The position numbers and the translations under genes are program-made. Below, piece by piece: positions 53,308 to 62,122 of a stretch of 64,000 bases of DNA. Position 1 is the stretch's first letter. Each line of letters starts with the position of its first letter. The notes under the pieces were generated by a model that was not told where the DNA came from, made no database searches, and saw only the letters and a list, made by a program, of their open reading frames with translations. The stretch comes from JAUMWX01 sp023394215. Lineage in GTDB: Bacteria; Bacillota; Clostridia; Tissierellales; Peptoniphilaceae. Location: NCBI GenBank assembly GCA_050313995.1, contig JBNPMM010000003.1, one strand, 5' to 3'.

Positions 53308-53524
53308 ATATATATTAGGAGATGAGGTAACCTTGAAAAAGGGGCATCCTTGCGGTGAAAATCATTGGAAAATATTGAGAACGGGAGTGGATGTTAAACT
53401 TCAGTGTCTTGGCTGCGATAAGCAAATCTGGTTGACCAGACTTGAGTTTGAAAAGAGGCTGAGAAAAATAAAGGATGAGACCGGAAAGTTTGTTTCCATT
53501 GTGAATTTTGAGCGTAAAGAATAG
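53300..53524 (+). CDS. DUF951-family small protein
   Basis: A 74-residue protein with the family pattern GDEVTLKKGHPCG, LQCLGC and WLTRLEFEKR. The Cys residues suggest a small metal-binding fold. Function is unknown; in Firmicutes it is often found beside mscS near oriC, as here. Confidence 0.9.
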   Translation: MSKYILGDEVTLKKGHPCGENHWKILRTGVDVKLQCLGCDKQIWLTRLEFEKRLRKIKDETGKFVSIVNFERKE

Positions 53525-53533
53525 TTAAAATCT

Positions 53534-53580
53534 AAAAAGGTCAATTAAGTAATAAAATCACTTAATTGACCTTTTTCTTA
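53534..53580. terminator. Bidirectional terminator
   Basis: A perfect 17-bp stem (53534-53550 with 53560-53576) with A5 on the left and T5 on the right, between convergent DUF951 and the PfkB kinase gene. Confidence 0.9.
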
Positions 53581-54507
53581 TCTTATTTTTTCAATCACGG
53601 TTTTTTTGAAAACTTCTTCTATTTCCTCTCTTGTTCCCAAATCTTCTACAAAGGCTGTGGCAGAGGCTGCTGCCGACGCCATTTTAAAGGCTTCTACAGG
53701 GTCGGCTTTTTTCATGTAAAGACCTATGAAGCCGCCAATCATGGCATCTCTGGAGTTAAAGGAGTTTACTTCTTTCCCGCTAACCCCGTAGGATCTATAT
53801 ACTGATTCGTCTTCCGTAAAAAGGTAGGATCCGTCTTTTCCTATTGATACTATGGCATTTTTTGCACCCATATGTATACATTTTAAGCCGTGTTCTATTA
53901 TATCGTCCTCATCTGCGAAGCCGTCCATTTTATCAAACATAAGGGCTAAATTATCAATGTTCGGCTTTATAAGAAGGGGCTTATCCTTTAGGGCTTGAAG
54001 GGTTTGTTTAGGCGGTATGTCAACAACAAAGTAGGCGTTGTTCGATATGCAGATATCGGTTATTCTTTTATAAATATCGGAATCCACACCGCTTGGGATA
54101 GAACCTCCCATTACCACTATATCGCCTTCTCTTACTCTTGATAAGAAATAAAGAAGACTGTCCAATTGTTCTTTGCTGATATTCGGATAAATGCCTGCAA
54201 TCGTCATTTGTTCTTTTTCCGTTTTTACCCTGACATTTGTTCTCGTATCTTCGTCAATTTTAATAAACATGGTTTCAATTGATCTTTCATTGAACCAGTC
54301 GGAAATAAATCTTCCGGAATATCCACCCAAGAAACCTGTGGCAAGACTTGGAATCCCAAGGTTGTAAAGGGTTCTTGATACATTTATGGCCTTACCTCCG
54401 GGAAACTTTTGTGTTTGATGGGTTTTATTATAAGCGTTGGTATCTATATTTTCATCTCCATAAAAAACAATATCCAATGCCGGATTCAGAGTTACTGTAT
54501 AAATCAT
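53578..54507 (-). CDS. PfkB-family sugar-phosphate kinase with altered signature residues
   Basis: A 309-residue ribokinase-fold protein of the 1-phosphofructokinase/tagatose-6-phosphate kinase (FruK/LacC) group. Signature 1 PGGKAINVSR (36-45) and GGSIPSG (134-140) are present. The second signature, normally GAGD, reads FNSRD (250-254): the catalytic Asp254 is kept but the anion-hole glycines are gone. The usual NxxE reads N183-I-D-N186. Activity may be changed. It is a single gene with its own promoter; no PTS or aldolase gene lies beside it. Confidence 0.82.
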   Translation of the reverse strand: MIYTVTLNPALDIVFYGDENIDTNAYNKTHQTQKFPGGKAINVSRTLYNLGIPSLATGFLGGYSGRFISDWFNERSIETMFIKIDEDTRTNVRVKTEKEQMTIAGIYPNISKEQLDSLLYFLSRVREGDIVVMGGSIPSGVDSDIYKRITDICISNNAYFVVDIPPKQTLQALKDKPLLIKPNIDNLALMFDKMDGFADEDDIIEHGLKCIHMGAKNAIVSIGKDGSYLFTEDESVYRSYGVSGKEVNSFNSRDAMIGGFIGLYMKKADPVEAFKMASAAASATAFVEDLGTREEIEEVFKKTVIEKIR

Positions 54508-54531
54508 AATTACCTCCTGTAATACAAGTAT

Positions 54532-54602
54532 ATACTACCATTAATAAGCTTCTTTAACAATAGTTGTTATGGGGATTTCACCTTGCAGATTGTAAGTGAA
54601 AT
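54532..54602 (-). promoter_or_regulatory. Promoter and inverted repeats upstream of the PfkB kinase
   Basis: On the minus strand TTGTTA (54555-54560), 17 bp, TAGTAT (54532-54537). Two inverted repeats overlap or precede it: TAACAATAGTTGTTA (54555-54569) and ATTTCAC, 14 bp, GTGAAAT (54575-54602). They are candidate operators. Confidence 0.4.
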
Positions 54603-54633
54603 TTATTGTACTTAAAATTGTTTAAGGACCTAA

Positions 54634-54668
54634 AAATAGGTAAAACCAATTATTGATTTTACCTATTT
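54634..54668 (-). terminator. Terminator of the SHIRT-domain protein gene
   Basis: A 12-bp AT-rich stem (AAATAGGTAAAA 54634-54645 with 54657-54668); on the minus strand the stem ends in TTT and is followed by TTAGG. Confidence 0.55.
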
Positions 54669-54684
54669 CAGAATTTATAAAATT

Positions 54685-57162
54685 TTACTTCTTACCGATT
54701 TTTCTTAATACTACTACAGCAACTATACAAAGTAAGATTACACCGCCATAGATTAGGAAATTTGTGTTGTCTCCTGTCTTAGGAGAATCATTTGGTTGAG
54801 GTGTAGGTTGAGGTTGCGGTTTAGGTTGTTCAGGCTTTGGTTCCGGAGTAGGCTCAGGTTTCGGTTCCGGAGTAGGTTCAGGGTTTGGAGTTTCTTTTTT
54901 AGTAAATTTCCATTGACCTACTAATACAAGGTCACTTCCATCAACTAAAACTTCTTCATTAACCGCCACAAGTTTTCCATCCTTATCCTTTGTAAACCAA
55001 CCTGTAAATGTCCAAGATCCGTCTTTTGCTTCAACATCATTGAAATTTGACAAAGTAACCTTGCCGTCAACATCACTTGCAGTAACAGGTTTAGGTAGAA
55101 GATTCAAAATGTCTTCAGGAAGAGGACTTCCATCTGTGCTTTCAAATTCGTAGCTTATTTTGAAAGGAGTGAATTCCCATTGACCTACTAAGCTTAAATC
55201 TTCATCATTTATAATAACTTCTCCTGTAATTTCTTCAAGAGTTCCATTTTTATCTAAAGACCAATTTTTGAAAGACCAGGTACCGTCTTTTACCTTAACA
55301 TCTTCAAATGTAGGCAAGTCTACCTTGCTGCCGCTTTCTTGAGATAAAAGGTCTTGAGGTTGTTGTTCTACAACTTCAGCAGGAAGATCCTTACCTTCAG
55401 TCGCACTTGTAAATGTATAAATTACATTTTGAGTTTTTTTGATGTAGGATAGGTACTCTGTATTTGATTCAACCTTATTTATAGGGGTATCAGATTTTAA
55501 TTGCATAGTAATACCCCAGTAGCTTACGCTACCTGCCCAGGCAACAACATGACCCACTACATGCCCTTTTACAGCAAGGCTTTCTTGGGCTTCACTGTCA
55601 GCCAATTCTTTGGCAACAGAATCTTCCACCTTTAGAACCCTTTTATTGTATTCTTCTTCTGAAAGATCAGGAACAAGGGTCTTCAAATCCGCCTTTGAAA
55701 GAGATTTTAAGGTCATATTTTCTGTTACTTTATCAACTACGCTCATACCTAATTCAGGTATTATACTCGCTTCTGAAATTTTTTCATTTGCACCTTCTCT
55801 TAAGACAACACGAATTGTCAAGTTATGGTTGCCCTTTGTTTCAACCCCGAATTTTACCTTAGGATCGCTGTTATTTACCAAGCTTGAAAAAGCTGCTTTA
55901 TCATTTCCAAGGTTAGCACCGCTAACAGGGTTTACAATATTTAGCTGTTCCTTGTTTTCACCGAATACATAAAGAGGTCTCCAAGAATAACCTGAAAATT
56001 CTAAATAAAGGGTTTCAGGTACCTTTATCTTAGGATCCAAGTTTACAACTAAATCGGTGTAAGTATAGTCGGCAGTTTTTCCATCACCAGTACCGAAATC
56101 TCCGGTGTTGTATCTTGTATTGTAATCAAAACTTAAAATAGGTCTGAAGGCATTGCTTCCCACAGGATTTTTGTATACCAACATAGCTATAATCTTGTTC
56201 ATTTCAAATTCTGAATTAAGGATAACTTCATTTATTTCAGAAGTGTCATTTTTCTTTTTATAATAATCTACTATTTTTCTGTCAGGATCCTTTATAGAAT
56301 CTTGATCGGATAAATCTGTATCAGGTAATACCTTTTCTAAAGGTAAATCCTTGTTTAAATGAGTTTTGTTTTCATTTATTAAAGCCTTGAATTTTCCGGC
56401 TATATTGCTTAAAGACAAGGTGTCCCAAGTTGTAAATGCTTCACCGTAATTATTTAATTCAAAGTATACTCCGTAAAGTTTGGCATCATCAGGTATACCG
56501 TTTGGAAAAGCAAGGACTACAGGGTCTTCAGTTGAGAACAACTTTGCACCTTCAGGTAAAACACCATTGGCGGTAGGCTGCATATCGGACCAACCCAAAA
56601 ATATTTTAGCCAAACTTTTTAAGGTTCCCGGATTTGAAGCAGGGTTTCCAAGTTTATCTTCAGGAGCTGTAAAGTTTTTTACAGTATCAATTTTTTGTGA
56701 AGATTCGTTTGTCCATTGTCCCACAAAAGTCACGCCTTTTGTATATAGGGCAGGATCGGCATTTGCAGCTCTTGGGCTTGCAAGCGGAGCAGCTTCGTTT
56801 GTTTTTTCTGCAGGCTTAGCCTCATTGGTAACAGGACTGTCAGCAAGAGGAGCTTCTTGGGTAGCCGGAGCTGGATTTACAGCCGGTTCTGCAGCAGGAG
56901 TAGGATCTGTAGGAATGGTTTCTTCCACAGGTGCAGATTCCTCTACAGGTTTAGCTTCCGCAGCTTCATTTGAAGCTTCCGGACTTTGGGCATCAGTATT
57001 TTCATCGTTTGTTTCATTTGTTGTATTTGCGGTCTCTTCACTTGCTTTGTTTGCTTCTTCAAGACTTAGGGGAGCCGGGCTTTCATTAGCCAAACTCACC
57101 ATAGGAAGATTGCAAAGAAGGATAGCAAAAACTGTTAAAATTGCTATTAGTTTTCTCGTCAT
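54685..57162 (-). CDS. Sortase-anchored surface protein with SHIRT-like domains
   Basis: An 825-residue cell-wall protein. Signal peptide (1-25, ending SLA); an Ala/Pro/Glu-rich low-complexity stalk to about residue 135; a large unrecognised region beginning YTKGVTFVGQW; two tandem SHIRT-like domains near 580-755 (each with DGTW/SWxFxxW and LVGQW); a Pro-rich PEPTPEPKPEP spacer; and an SPKTG sorting signal (793-797) with membrane helix and Lys-rich tail. The Ser in place of Leu in the sorting motif is atypical. Likely an adhesin or extended stalk protein; no sortase gene is in the window. Confidence 0.85.
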   Translation of the reverse strand: MTRKLIAILTVFAILLCNLPMVSLANESPAPLSLEEANKASEETANTTNETNDENTDAQSPEASNEAAEAKPVEESAPVEETIPTDPTPAAEPAVNPAPATQEAPLADSPVTNEAKPAEKTNEAAPLASPRAANADPALYTKGVTFVGQWTNESSQKIDTVKNFTAPEDKLGNPASNPGTLKSLAKIFLGWSDMQPTANGVLPEGAKLFSTEDPVVLAFPNGIPDDAKLYGVYFELNNYGEAFTTWDTLSLSNIAGKFKALINENKTHLNKDLPLEKVLPDTDLSDQDSIKDPDRKIVDYYKKKNDTSEINEVILNSEFEMNKIIAMLVYKNPVGSNAFRPILSFDYNTRYNTGDFGTGDGKTADYTYTDLVVNLDPKIKVPETLYLEFSGYSWRPLYVFGENKEQLNIVNPVSGANLGNDKAAFSSLVNNSDPKVKFGVETKGNHNLTIRVVLREGANEKISEASIIPELGMSVVDKVTENMTLKSLSKADLKTLVPDLSEEEYNKRVLKVEDSVAKELADSEAQESLAVKGHVVGHVVAWAGSVSYWGITMQLKSDTPINKVESNTEYLSYIKKTQNVIYTFTSATEGKDLPAEVVEQQPQDLLSQESGSKVDLPTFEDVKVKDGTWSFKNWSLDKNGTLEEITGEVIINDEDLSLVGQWEFTPFKISYEFESTDGSPLPEDILNLLPKPVTASDVDGKVTLSNFNDVEAKDGSWTFTGWFTKDKDGKLVAVNEEVLVDGSDLVLVGQWKFTKKETPNPEPTPEPKPEPTPEPKPEQPKPQPQPTPQPNDSPKTGDNTNFLIYGGVILLCIVAVVVLRKIGKK

Positions 57163-57299
57163 TTAATACTCCTTTTGGTGTTTTTATATTAGTAGAGATA
57201 TGATATCATAAATGTTGATTTAATGCTATTAGTAGCTTAAATTTATAGGTATTTATTTTAATTAAAATAGATATTTATGAAAAAAATTTCTCAATTAAT

Positions 57300-57342
57300 A
57301 AAAAGCAGGGTAATATAAACTCTTCGGTTTAAATTACCCTGC
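57300..57342 (-). terminator. ftsH terminator
   Basis: A 16-bp stem with one mismatch (57305-57320 with 57327-57342) is followed on the minus strand by TTTTTATTAATT. Confidence 0.85.
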
Positions 57343-57359
57343 CTTTATTTTTAAATATT

Positions 57360-59288
57360 TTAATTAAAATCACGGTCTGAAATCTTGTTTTGGATTTGCT
57401 CTTCCTCAACCGTTTTTTCTTCAGCCATCTTTTCTTCAAGATTTTTTAGATATTCAGGTTTTTGTGTAAGGACATATTGGTTGTTAAGTATATCCATAAA
57501 TTCTTCACCCGATATAGTTTCCTTTTCTAAAAGGTATGATGAAATTTCGTGAAGTTTATTGATATTTTCCTTTAAAATCTCGAAAGCTTTTTTATGGGCA
57601 TCCGCTATGATGGCCATAGCTCTTTCATCTATGAGTTTGGCAGTGCCGTCTGATGCAAGCAGTCTTGAATCTGCATCAAGATACCTTGCTGTAGGTACTT
57701 CAAGGGCTATAAAGTCAAAGTCCTCTTCCATACCATAGGTTGCAACCATGGATCTTGCGATTTTTGTCGCCCTTTGTATATCATTTGAAGCTCCGGTGGT
57801 CTTGGTGTTGAAGATAAGCTCTTCAGCGGATCTGCCCCCTGTAAGAGTCACGATTTCCGCAAACAAATCCTCTCTTGACATAAGGACTTTTTCTTCTTCA
57901 TCTACCTGCATAGTGTAGCCGAGAGTTCCGGAAGTTCTCGGTATTATGGTTATTTTGGTTACCGGTGCGGTGTTTTTTTGAAGGGCGGCAACAAGAGCAT
58001 GACCGACTTCATGGTAGGCTATCATATCTTTTTCTTTTTGGGTGATAACGGAATTTTTCTTAACGGCTCCGGCTATTACAACCTCAACCGATTCTATCAA
58101 ATCCTGTTCCGTAACTCTTTTTCTATTTTCCCTTACGGCCCTTAAAGCCCCTTCGTTGATTATATTTGCAAGGTCGGCACCGGAACATCCGGCAGTCATC
58201 TTTGCAACATTTTTAAGATTTACATTCTCAGCCATTTTTACTTTTTTAGCATGTACCTTAAGCACATCTTCACGACCTTTCAAGTCGGGAAGTTCAACCC
58301 TGACCTGTCTGTCAAATCTGCCCGGTCTTGTAAGTGCCTGATCAAGGATTTCAGGTCTGTTTGTAGCAGCGAGAATGATAACTCCGCTGGAGGCATCAAA
58401 ACCGTCCATTTCGTTAAGAAGTTGGTTTAGGGTTTGTTCCCTTTCATCATTTCCACCATAACCTGAGGCATCCCTTTTTTTACCCAAAGCATCAATTTCA
58501 TCTATGAACACTATACAAGGGGCCTTTTGGTTGGCTTGTTTAAACAAATCCCTTACCTTGGCTGCACCCATACCTACGAACATTTCTACGAATTCCGAAC
58601 CGGATATTGAGAAGAAAGGTACATCGGCTTCACCTGCTACCGCTTTGGCAAGCAGGGTCTTACCGGTTCCCGGAGGGCCTACAAGCAGAATACCCTTAGG
58701 GGAAACAGCTCCTATTTCTGAATATTTTTTAGGATTATGAAGAAAGTCAACAACTTCTACAAGACTTTCCTTAGCCTCCTCCTGGCCGGCAACATCGTTA
58801 AAAGTGATACCTGTTTGGGCTTTGACGTAAACTTTGGCATTTGCCTTGCCGAAACTCATGGAGTTTCCTCCGGCTCCACCCATAAGCATTTTTGACAAAT
58901 ACCTCCCCATAAGGACAAATATAGCTATAGGGATGACCCAGGATACTAAAAACACTATTATCGGATTTGTAGGTTTGTTGATTATGGTACCGAATTTTGC
59001 ACCCGATGCTATCAGTTTTTTTGTAATTTCAGGGTCTGACCATTTTCCAACCCTGTAGAAACTTTCATTTCCCTTTGCATCCTTGGTTGAAAATCTGTAT
59101 TCATATGTATCTTCTTCAACCTTATCAATTTTTTTCTCGTTAAGCATATTGATAAAGGTATCAAAGCTTACTTCGGTGATTGTATTTCTATTGAAAAGCG
59201 GCCTTATAATAAATTGTAAAAGCAAGATAAATACAATACCTATGGCATAGTAATAATATAAAGGTTTTTTGTTATTCTTAAAATTCAT
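57360..59288 (-). CDS. ftsH: ATP-dependent zinc metalloprotease FtsH
   Basis: A membrane-bound hexameric AAA+ protease for quality control of membrane and regulatory proteins. There are two N-terminal membrane helices (about 11-31 and 108-128) around an external domain. The cytosolic part has Walker A GPPGTGKT (204-211), Walker B FIDEID (261-266), the RPGRFDR arginine-finger region (321-327) and the zinc site HEVGH (426-430). All 642 residues look intact. It is a single-gene unit, divergent from the thioredoxin gene. Confidence 0.97.
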   Translation of the reverse strand: MNFKNNKKPLYYYYAIGIVFILLLQFIIRPLFNRNTITEVSFDTFINMLNEKKIDKVEEDTYEYRFSTKDAKGNESFYRVGKWSDPEITKKLIASGAKFGTIINKPTNPIIVFLVSWVIPIAIFVLMGRYLSKMLMGGAGGNSMSFGKANAKVYVKAQTGITFNDVAGQEEAKESLVEVVDFLHNPKKYSEIGAVSPKGILLVGPPGTGKTLLAKAVAGEADVPFFSISGSEFVEMFVGMGAAKVRDLFKQANQKAPCIVFIDEIDALGKKRDASGYGGNDEREQTLNQLLNEMDGFDASSGVIILAATNRPEILDQALTRPGRFDRQVRVELPDLKGREDVLKVHAKKVKMAENVNLKNVAKMTAGCSGADLANIINEGALRAVRENRKRVTEQDLIESVEVVIAGAVKKNSVITQKEKDMIAYHEVGHALVAALQKNTAPVTKITIIPRTSGTLGYTMQVDEEEKVLMSREDLFAEIVTLTGGRSAEELIFNTKTTGASNDIQRATKIARSMVATYGMEEDFDFIALEVPTARYLDADSRLLASDGTAKLIDERAMAIIADAHKKAFEILKENINKLHEISSYLLEKETISGEEFMDILNNQYVLTQKPEYLKNLEEKMAEEKTVEEEQIQNKISDRDFN

Positions 59289-59439
59289 CTTTTTCTCCTA
59301 ATTTTCTATTATAGATAATATACCCAATAATAATGTTTAAAATTTGTATTTTAACGAAAATATTATAATACATATTATTTTATGAGCAAAATATATGATA
59401 AAATGATAGAATATAATAAGTGACAAAAGGAGAGGGAAT

Positions 59440-59769
59440 ATGAGAGTGATTACAGAAGCACAGTACAATGATATTTTACAAGTTCAAGATCAAATCCTGT
59501 ATTTGATAGATTTTTCAGCTGATTTTTGTAACCCTTGTAAGATGCAAAATTCTGTTTTGGATCAACTTGATAAGTTGAAGGGAGACAGGGTAAGTATCGT
59601 CAAGCTTGATATAGACCAAAATTATGAGTTGTCGGACAAGCTTGATATCGAAGTAATCCCAACCCTGTTTTTTGTAAAAAATGGCCAACTTTTGGAAAGA
59701 ATAGACGGTTTTCGTACCCTAAAAAGCTTGGAAGATAAGGTGGAATCCTTTCAAAAAAATATAGAATAG
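59440..59769 (+). CDS. Thioredoxin-family protein
   Basis: A 109-residue thioredoxin fold with active site CNPC in ADFCNPCKMQ and cis-proline in VIPTLFF. The Trp that normally precedes the first Cys is Phe and the Gly of CGPC is Asn, so its redox potential may differ from classical TrxA. A disulfide reductase role is likely. It lies 18 bp before transketolase. Confidence 0.9.
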   Translation: MRVITEAQYNDILQVQDQILYLIDFSADFCNPCKMQNSVLDQLDKLKGDRVSIVKLDIDQNYELSDKLDIEVIPTLFFVKNGQLLERIDGFRTLKSLEDKVESFQKNIE

Positions 59770-59787
59770 TATTTATAAGGAGAAAAA

Positions 59788-61758
59788 ATGAATTCACAAT
59801 TAGCAATTAATACGGTAAGAGTTTTAGCGTCCGATAGTATAGATAAGGCGAATTCCGGACATCCGGGACTTCCTTTGGGAGCTGCTCCGGCGGCATTTAC
59901 TTTATTCGATAAAGTTATGAAGCACAGTCCAAAAAACCTTGATTGGGTAAATAGGGACAGGTTTATACTTTCTGCAGGACACGGTTCGGCTCTTCTGTAT
60001 TCTTTATATCATTTATTCGGATACGGAATTGAGCTTGAAGACTTGAAGTCATTCAGACAGTTGCATTCAAAGACACCGGGACATCCGGAGTACGGTTATA
60101 CGAAAGGTGTGGAAGCAACAACAGGACCTTTGGGACAGGGACTTGCTATGGCTGTCGGTATGGCTATGGCTGAAGCCCATTTGGCGGGGCTTTTCAATGA
60201 AGAAGACCTTAAGCCTATAGATCATTATACCTACACACTTGTAGGGGACGGTTGCTTAATGGAGGGGATTACCAATGAAGCTGCTTCATTGGCCGGGACT
60301 CTTGGTTTAAATAAGTTAATTGTTTTATACGATTCAAACAATATAAGTATTGAAGGGGATACGAGTACAGCTTTCAGCGAAGATGTAAGAAAGAGATTTG
60401 AGGCTCTTGGCTGGGATACTTATCTTGTTGAAGACGGAAATGATATTCAAAAAATAGAAGAAACTATTCTTAAAGCTAAGAAGAGTCTTGATAAACCAAG
60501 TTTTATAGAGATTAAGACCAAGATAGGTTACGGATCCGCATTGGAAGGAAGTGAAAAAACTCACGGTTCTCCGCTTGGATTTGAGGGCACCAAGATACTT
60601 AAGAAAAATTTGGGACTTCCGGAATCAGAACCATTTACAGTAGAAGATGAAGTTAGAAAGTATATGGAAGAAAGTATTCAAAGATTAAACAACTTTGAAG
60701 ATGAATGGAATGAGCTTTATGCAAAATATAAGGAAAAGTATCCGCAAAAGGCTGAAACTTTAGAGAAGTTTTTGAACAACAGTTTTGATTTATCCTTCTT
60801 TGATGAAGAATCTTACACAAGCTTTGAAAAAGACTTGGCTTCGAGAGCTTCGTCAGGCAAGTCTTTAAACAGGATAGCTGAATATATTGGTAATTTATTC
60901 GGAGGATCTGCGGACCTTGCTCCTTCAAACAATTCAGATTTGAAGGGAAAAGAATTTTTCAGCAAGGAAAATCCGAGCGGTCAAAATATACATTTTGGTG
61001 TTAGAGAGCATGCCATGGCTGCTATAGCCAACGGTATTTCCCTACATGGAGGTCTTCAAGCCTATGTAGCTACCTTCTTTGTATTTTCGGATTATTTAAA
61101 GCCCGCTTTAAGACTTTCAGCCCTTATGAAGCAAAAGGTAATATATATCTTAACTCATGATTCTATAGGGGTTGGAGAAGATGGACCGACCCATCAACCG
61201 ATAGATCAGGCGTCAATGATTAGATCCATTCCAAATGTGATAGATTTAAGGCCTGCCGACAACAGGGAAACAGCCTATGCGTGGAGATATGCTATGGAAT
61301 CAGAGGGGGCACCTATAGCCCTAATGCTTACAAGACAAGATCTTCCAAGTATTGAAAATACGGGAGCCGGTCTTGAAAAGGGAGCTTATGTGGTAAAAGA
61401 CTTCGGAGCGAATCCTGAACTTATAGTTATGGCATCAGGTTCCGAACTTAAGTTGGCTTATGATGTATGTAAAGTTTTAAGTGAAGAAGGTAAGGCCGTA
61501 AGACTTGTATCAGTACCTTCATTTAATCTTTTTGATATGCAAAGCAAGGAATACAGGGAAGAAGTATTGCCAAACAGCATTAGAAAGAGGGTTTCTATAG
61601 AGGTTTATAACGATGATGCCTGGTATAAGTATGTAGGCTTGGACGGAAAAGTGATTAATCTGAAGAGGTTTGGAGAGTCCGGTCCTGCAAAACTTATTTT
61701 TGAGGAATTTGGATTTACAGTAGATAAGGTACTTGAACAAATCAGACAAATATTATAA
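59788..61758 (+). CDS. tkt: Transketolase
   Basis: A TPP-dependent two-carbon transferase of the nonoxidative pentose phosphate pathway. The 656-residue single-chain form has the N-terminal SDSIDKANSGHPGLPLG, the TPP/Mg motif GDGCLMEGITNEAASLAG and the pyrimidine domain with FGVREHAMAAIANG and HDSIGVGEDGPTHQP. The C-terminal domain is complete. It is followed 13 bp later by an ArsC-like gene. Confidence 0.97.
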   Translation: MNSQLAINTVRVLASDSIDKANSGHPGLPLGAAPAAFTLFDKVMKHSPKNLDWVNRDRFILSAGHGSALLYSLYHLFGYGIELEDLKSFRQLHSKTPGHPEYGYTKGVEATTGPLGQGLAMAVGMAMAEAHLAGLFNEEDLKPIDHYTYTLVGDGCLMEGITNEAASLAGTLGLNKLIVLYDSNNISIEGDTSTAFSEDVRKRFEALGWDTYLVEDGNDIQKIEETILKAKKSLDKPSFIEIKTKIGYGSALEGSEKTHGSPLGFEGTKILKKNLGLPESEPFTVEDEVRKYMEESIQRLNNFEDEWNELYAKYKEKYPQKAETLEKFLNNSFDLSFFDEESYTSFEKDLASRASSGKSLNRIAEYIGNLFGGSADLAPSNNSDLKGKEFFSKENPSGQNIHFGVREHAMAAIANGISLHGGLQAYVATFFVFSDYLKPALRLSALMKQKVIYILTHDSIGVGEDGPTHQPIDQASMIRSIPNVIDLRPADNRETAYAWRYAMESEGAPIALMLTRQDLPSIENTGAGLEKGAYVVKDFGANPELIVMASGSELKLAYDVCKVLSEEGKAVRLVSVPSFNLFDMQSKEYREEVLPNSIRKRVSIEVYNDDAWYKYVGLDGKVINLKRFGESGPAKLIFEEFGFTVDKVLEQIRQIL

Positions 61759-61771
61759 TTTAGGAGGACGT

Positions 61772-62122
61772 ATGTTATTAATATGCTATAAGCGTTGCAG
61801 CACTTGCAAACAAGTTGAGAGCATGCTTAAGGAAAAGAACATAGGATATGACTATAGAAATATTGATTCTGAAAATCCTACTTATGAAGAACTGAAAAGC
61901 TGGCACGAAAAATCAGGACTTGATATTAAGAAGTTTTTTAATACAAGCGGCATGATTTACAGGGAAGAAAATATAAAGGACAAGCTTGAAACTATGAGCT
62001 TGGATGAAAAATATAAGCTTTTAGCAACAAACGGCTTGCTTGTAAAGAGGCCAATCCTTATTGACGGGGATAAAATTTTAGTAGGACCGCAAGTAAAAAA
62101 ATATATAGAGAATGAATTATGA
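61772..62122 (+). CDS. ArsC/Spx-family thioredoxin-fold protein
   Basis: A 116-residue protein of the ArsC/YffB family with the redox pair C9-x2-C12 (YKRCSTCKQ) and the conserved KRPILIDGDKILVG. It lacks the RNA-polymerase-binding features of true Spx that I can recognise, and arsenate reduction is only a family precedent. The ATG at 61772 follows AGGAGG. Its stop overlaps the next start (ATGA). Confidence 0.87.
   Translation: MLLICYKRCSTCKQVESMLKEKNIGYDYRNIDSENPTYEELKSWHEKSGLDIKKFFNTSGMIYREENIKDKLETMSLDEKYKLLATNGLLVKRPILIDGDKILVGPQVKKYIENEL

Noticed and set aside
57199..57210. Palindrome TATGATATCATA upstream of the SHIRT-domain gene
   Set aside because: A 12-bp AT-rich palindrome is expected by chance in such DNA and no partner element was seen; it may simply contain a -10 sequence.
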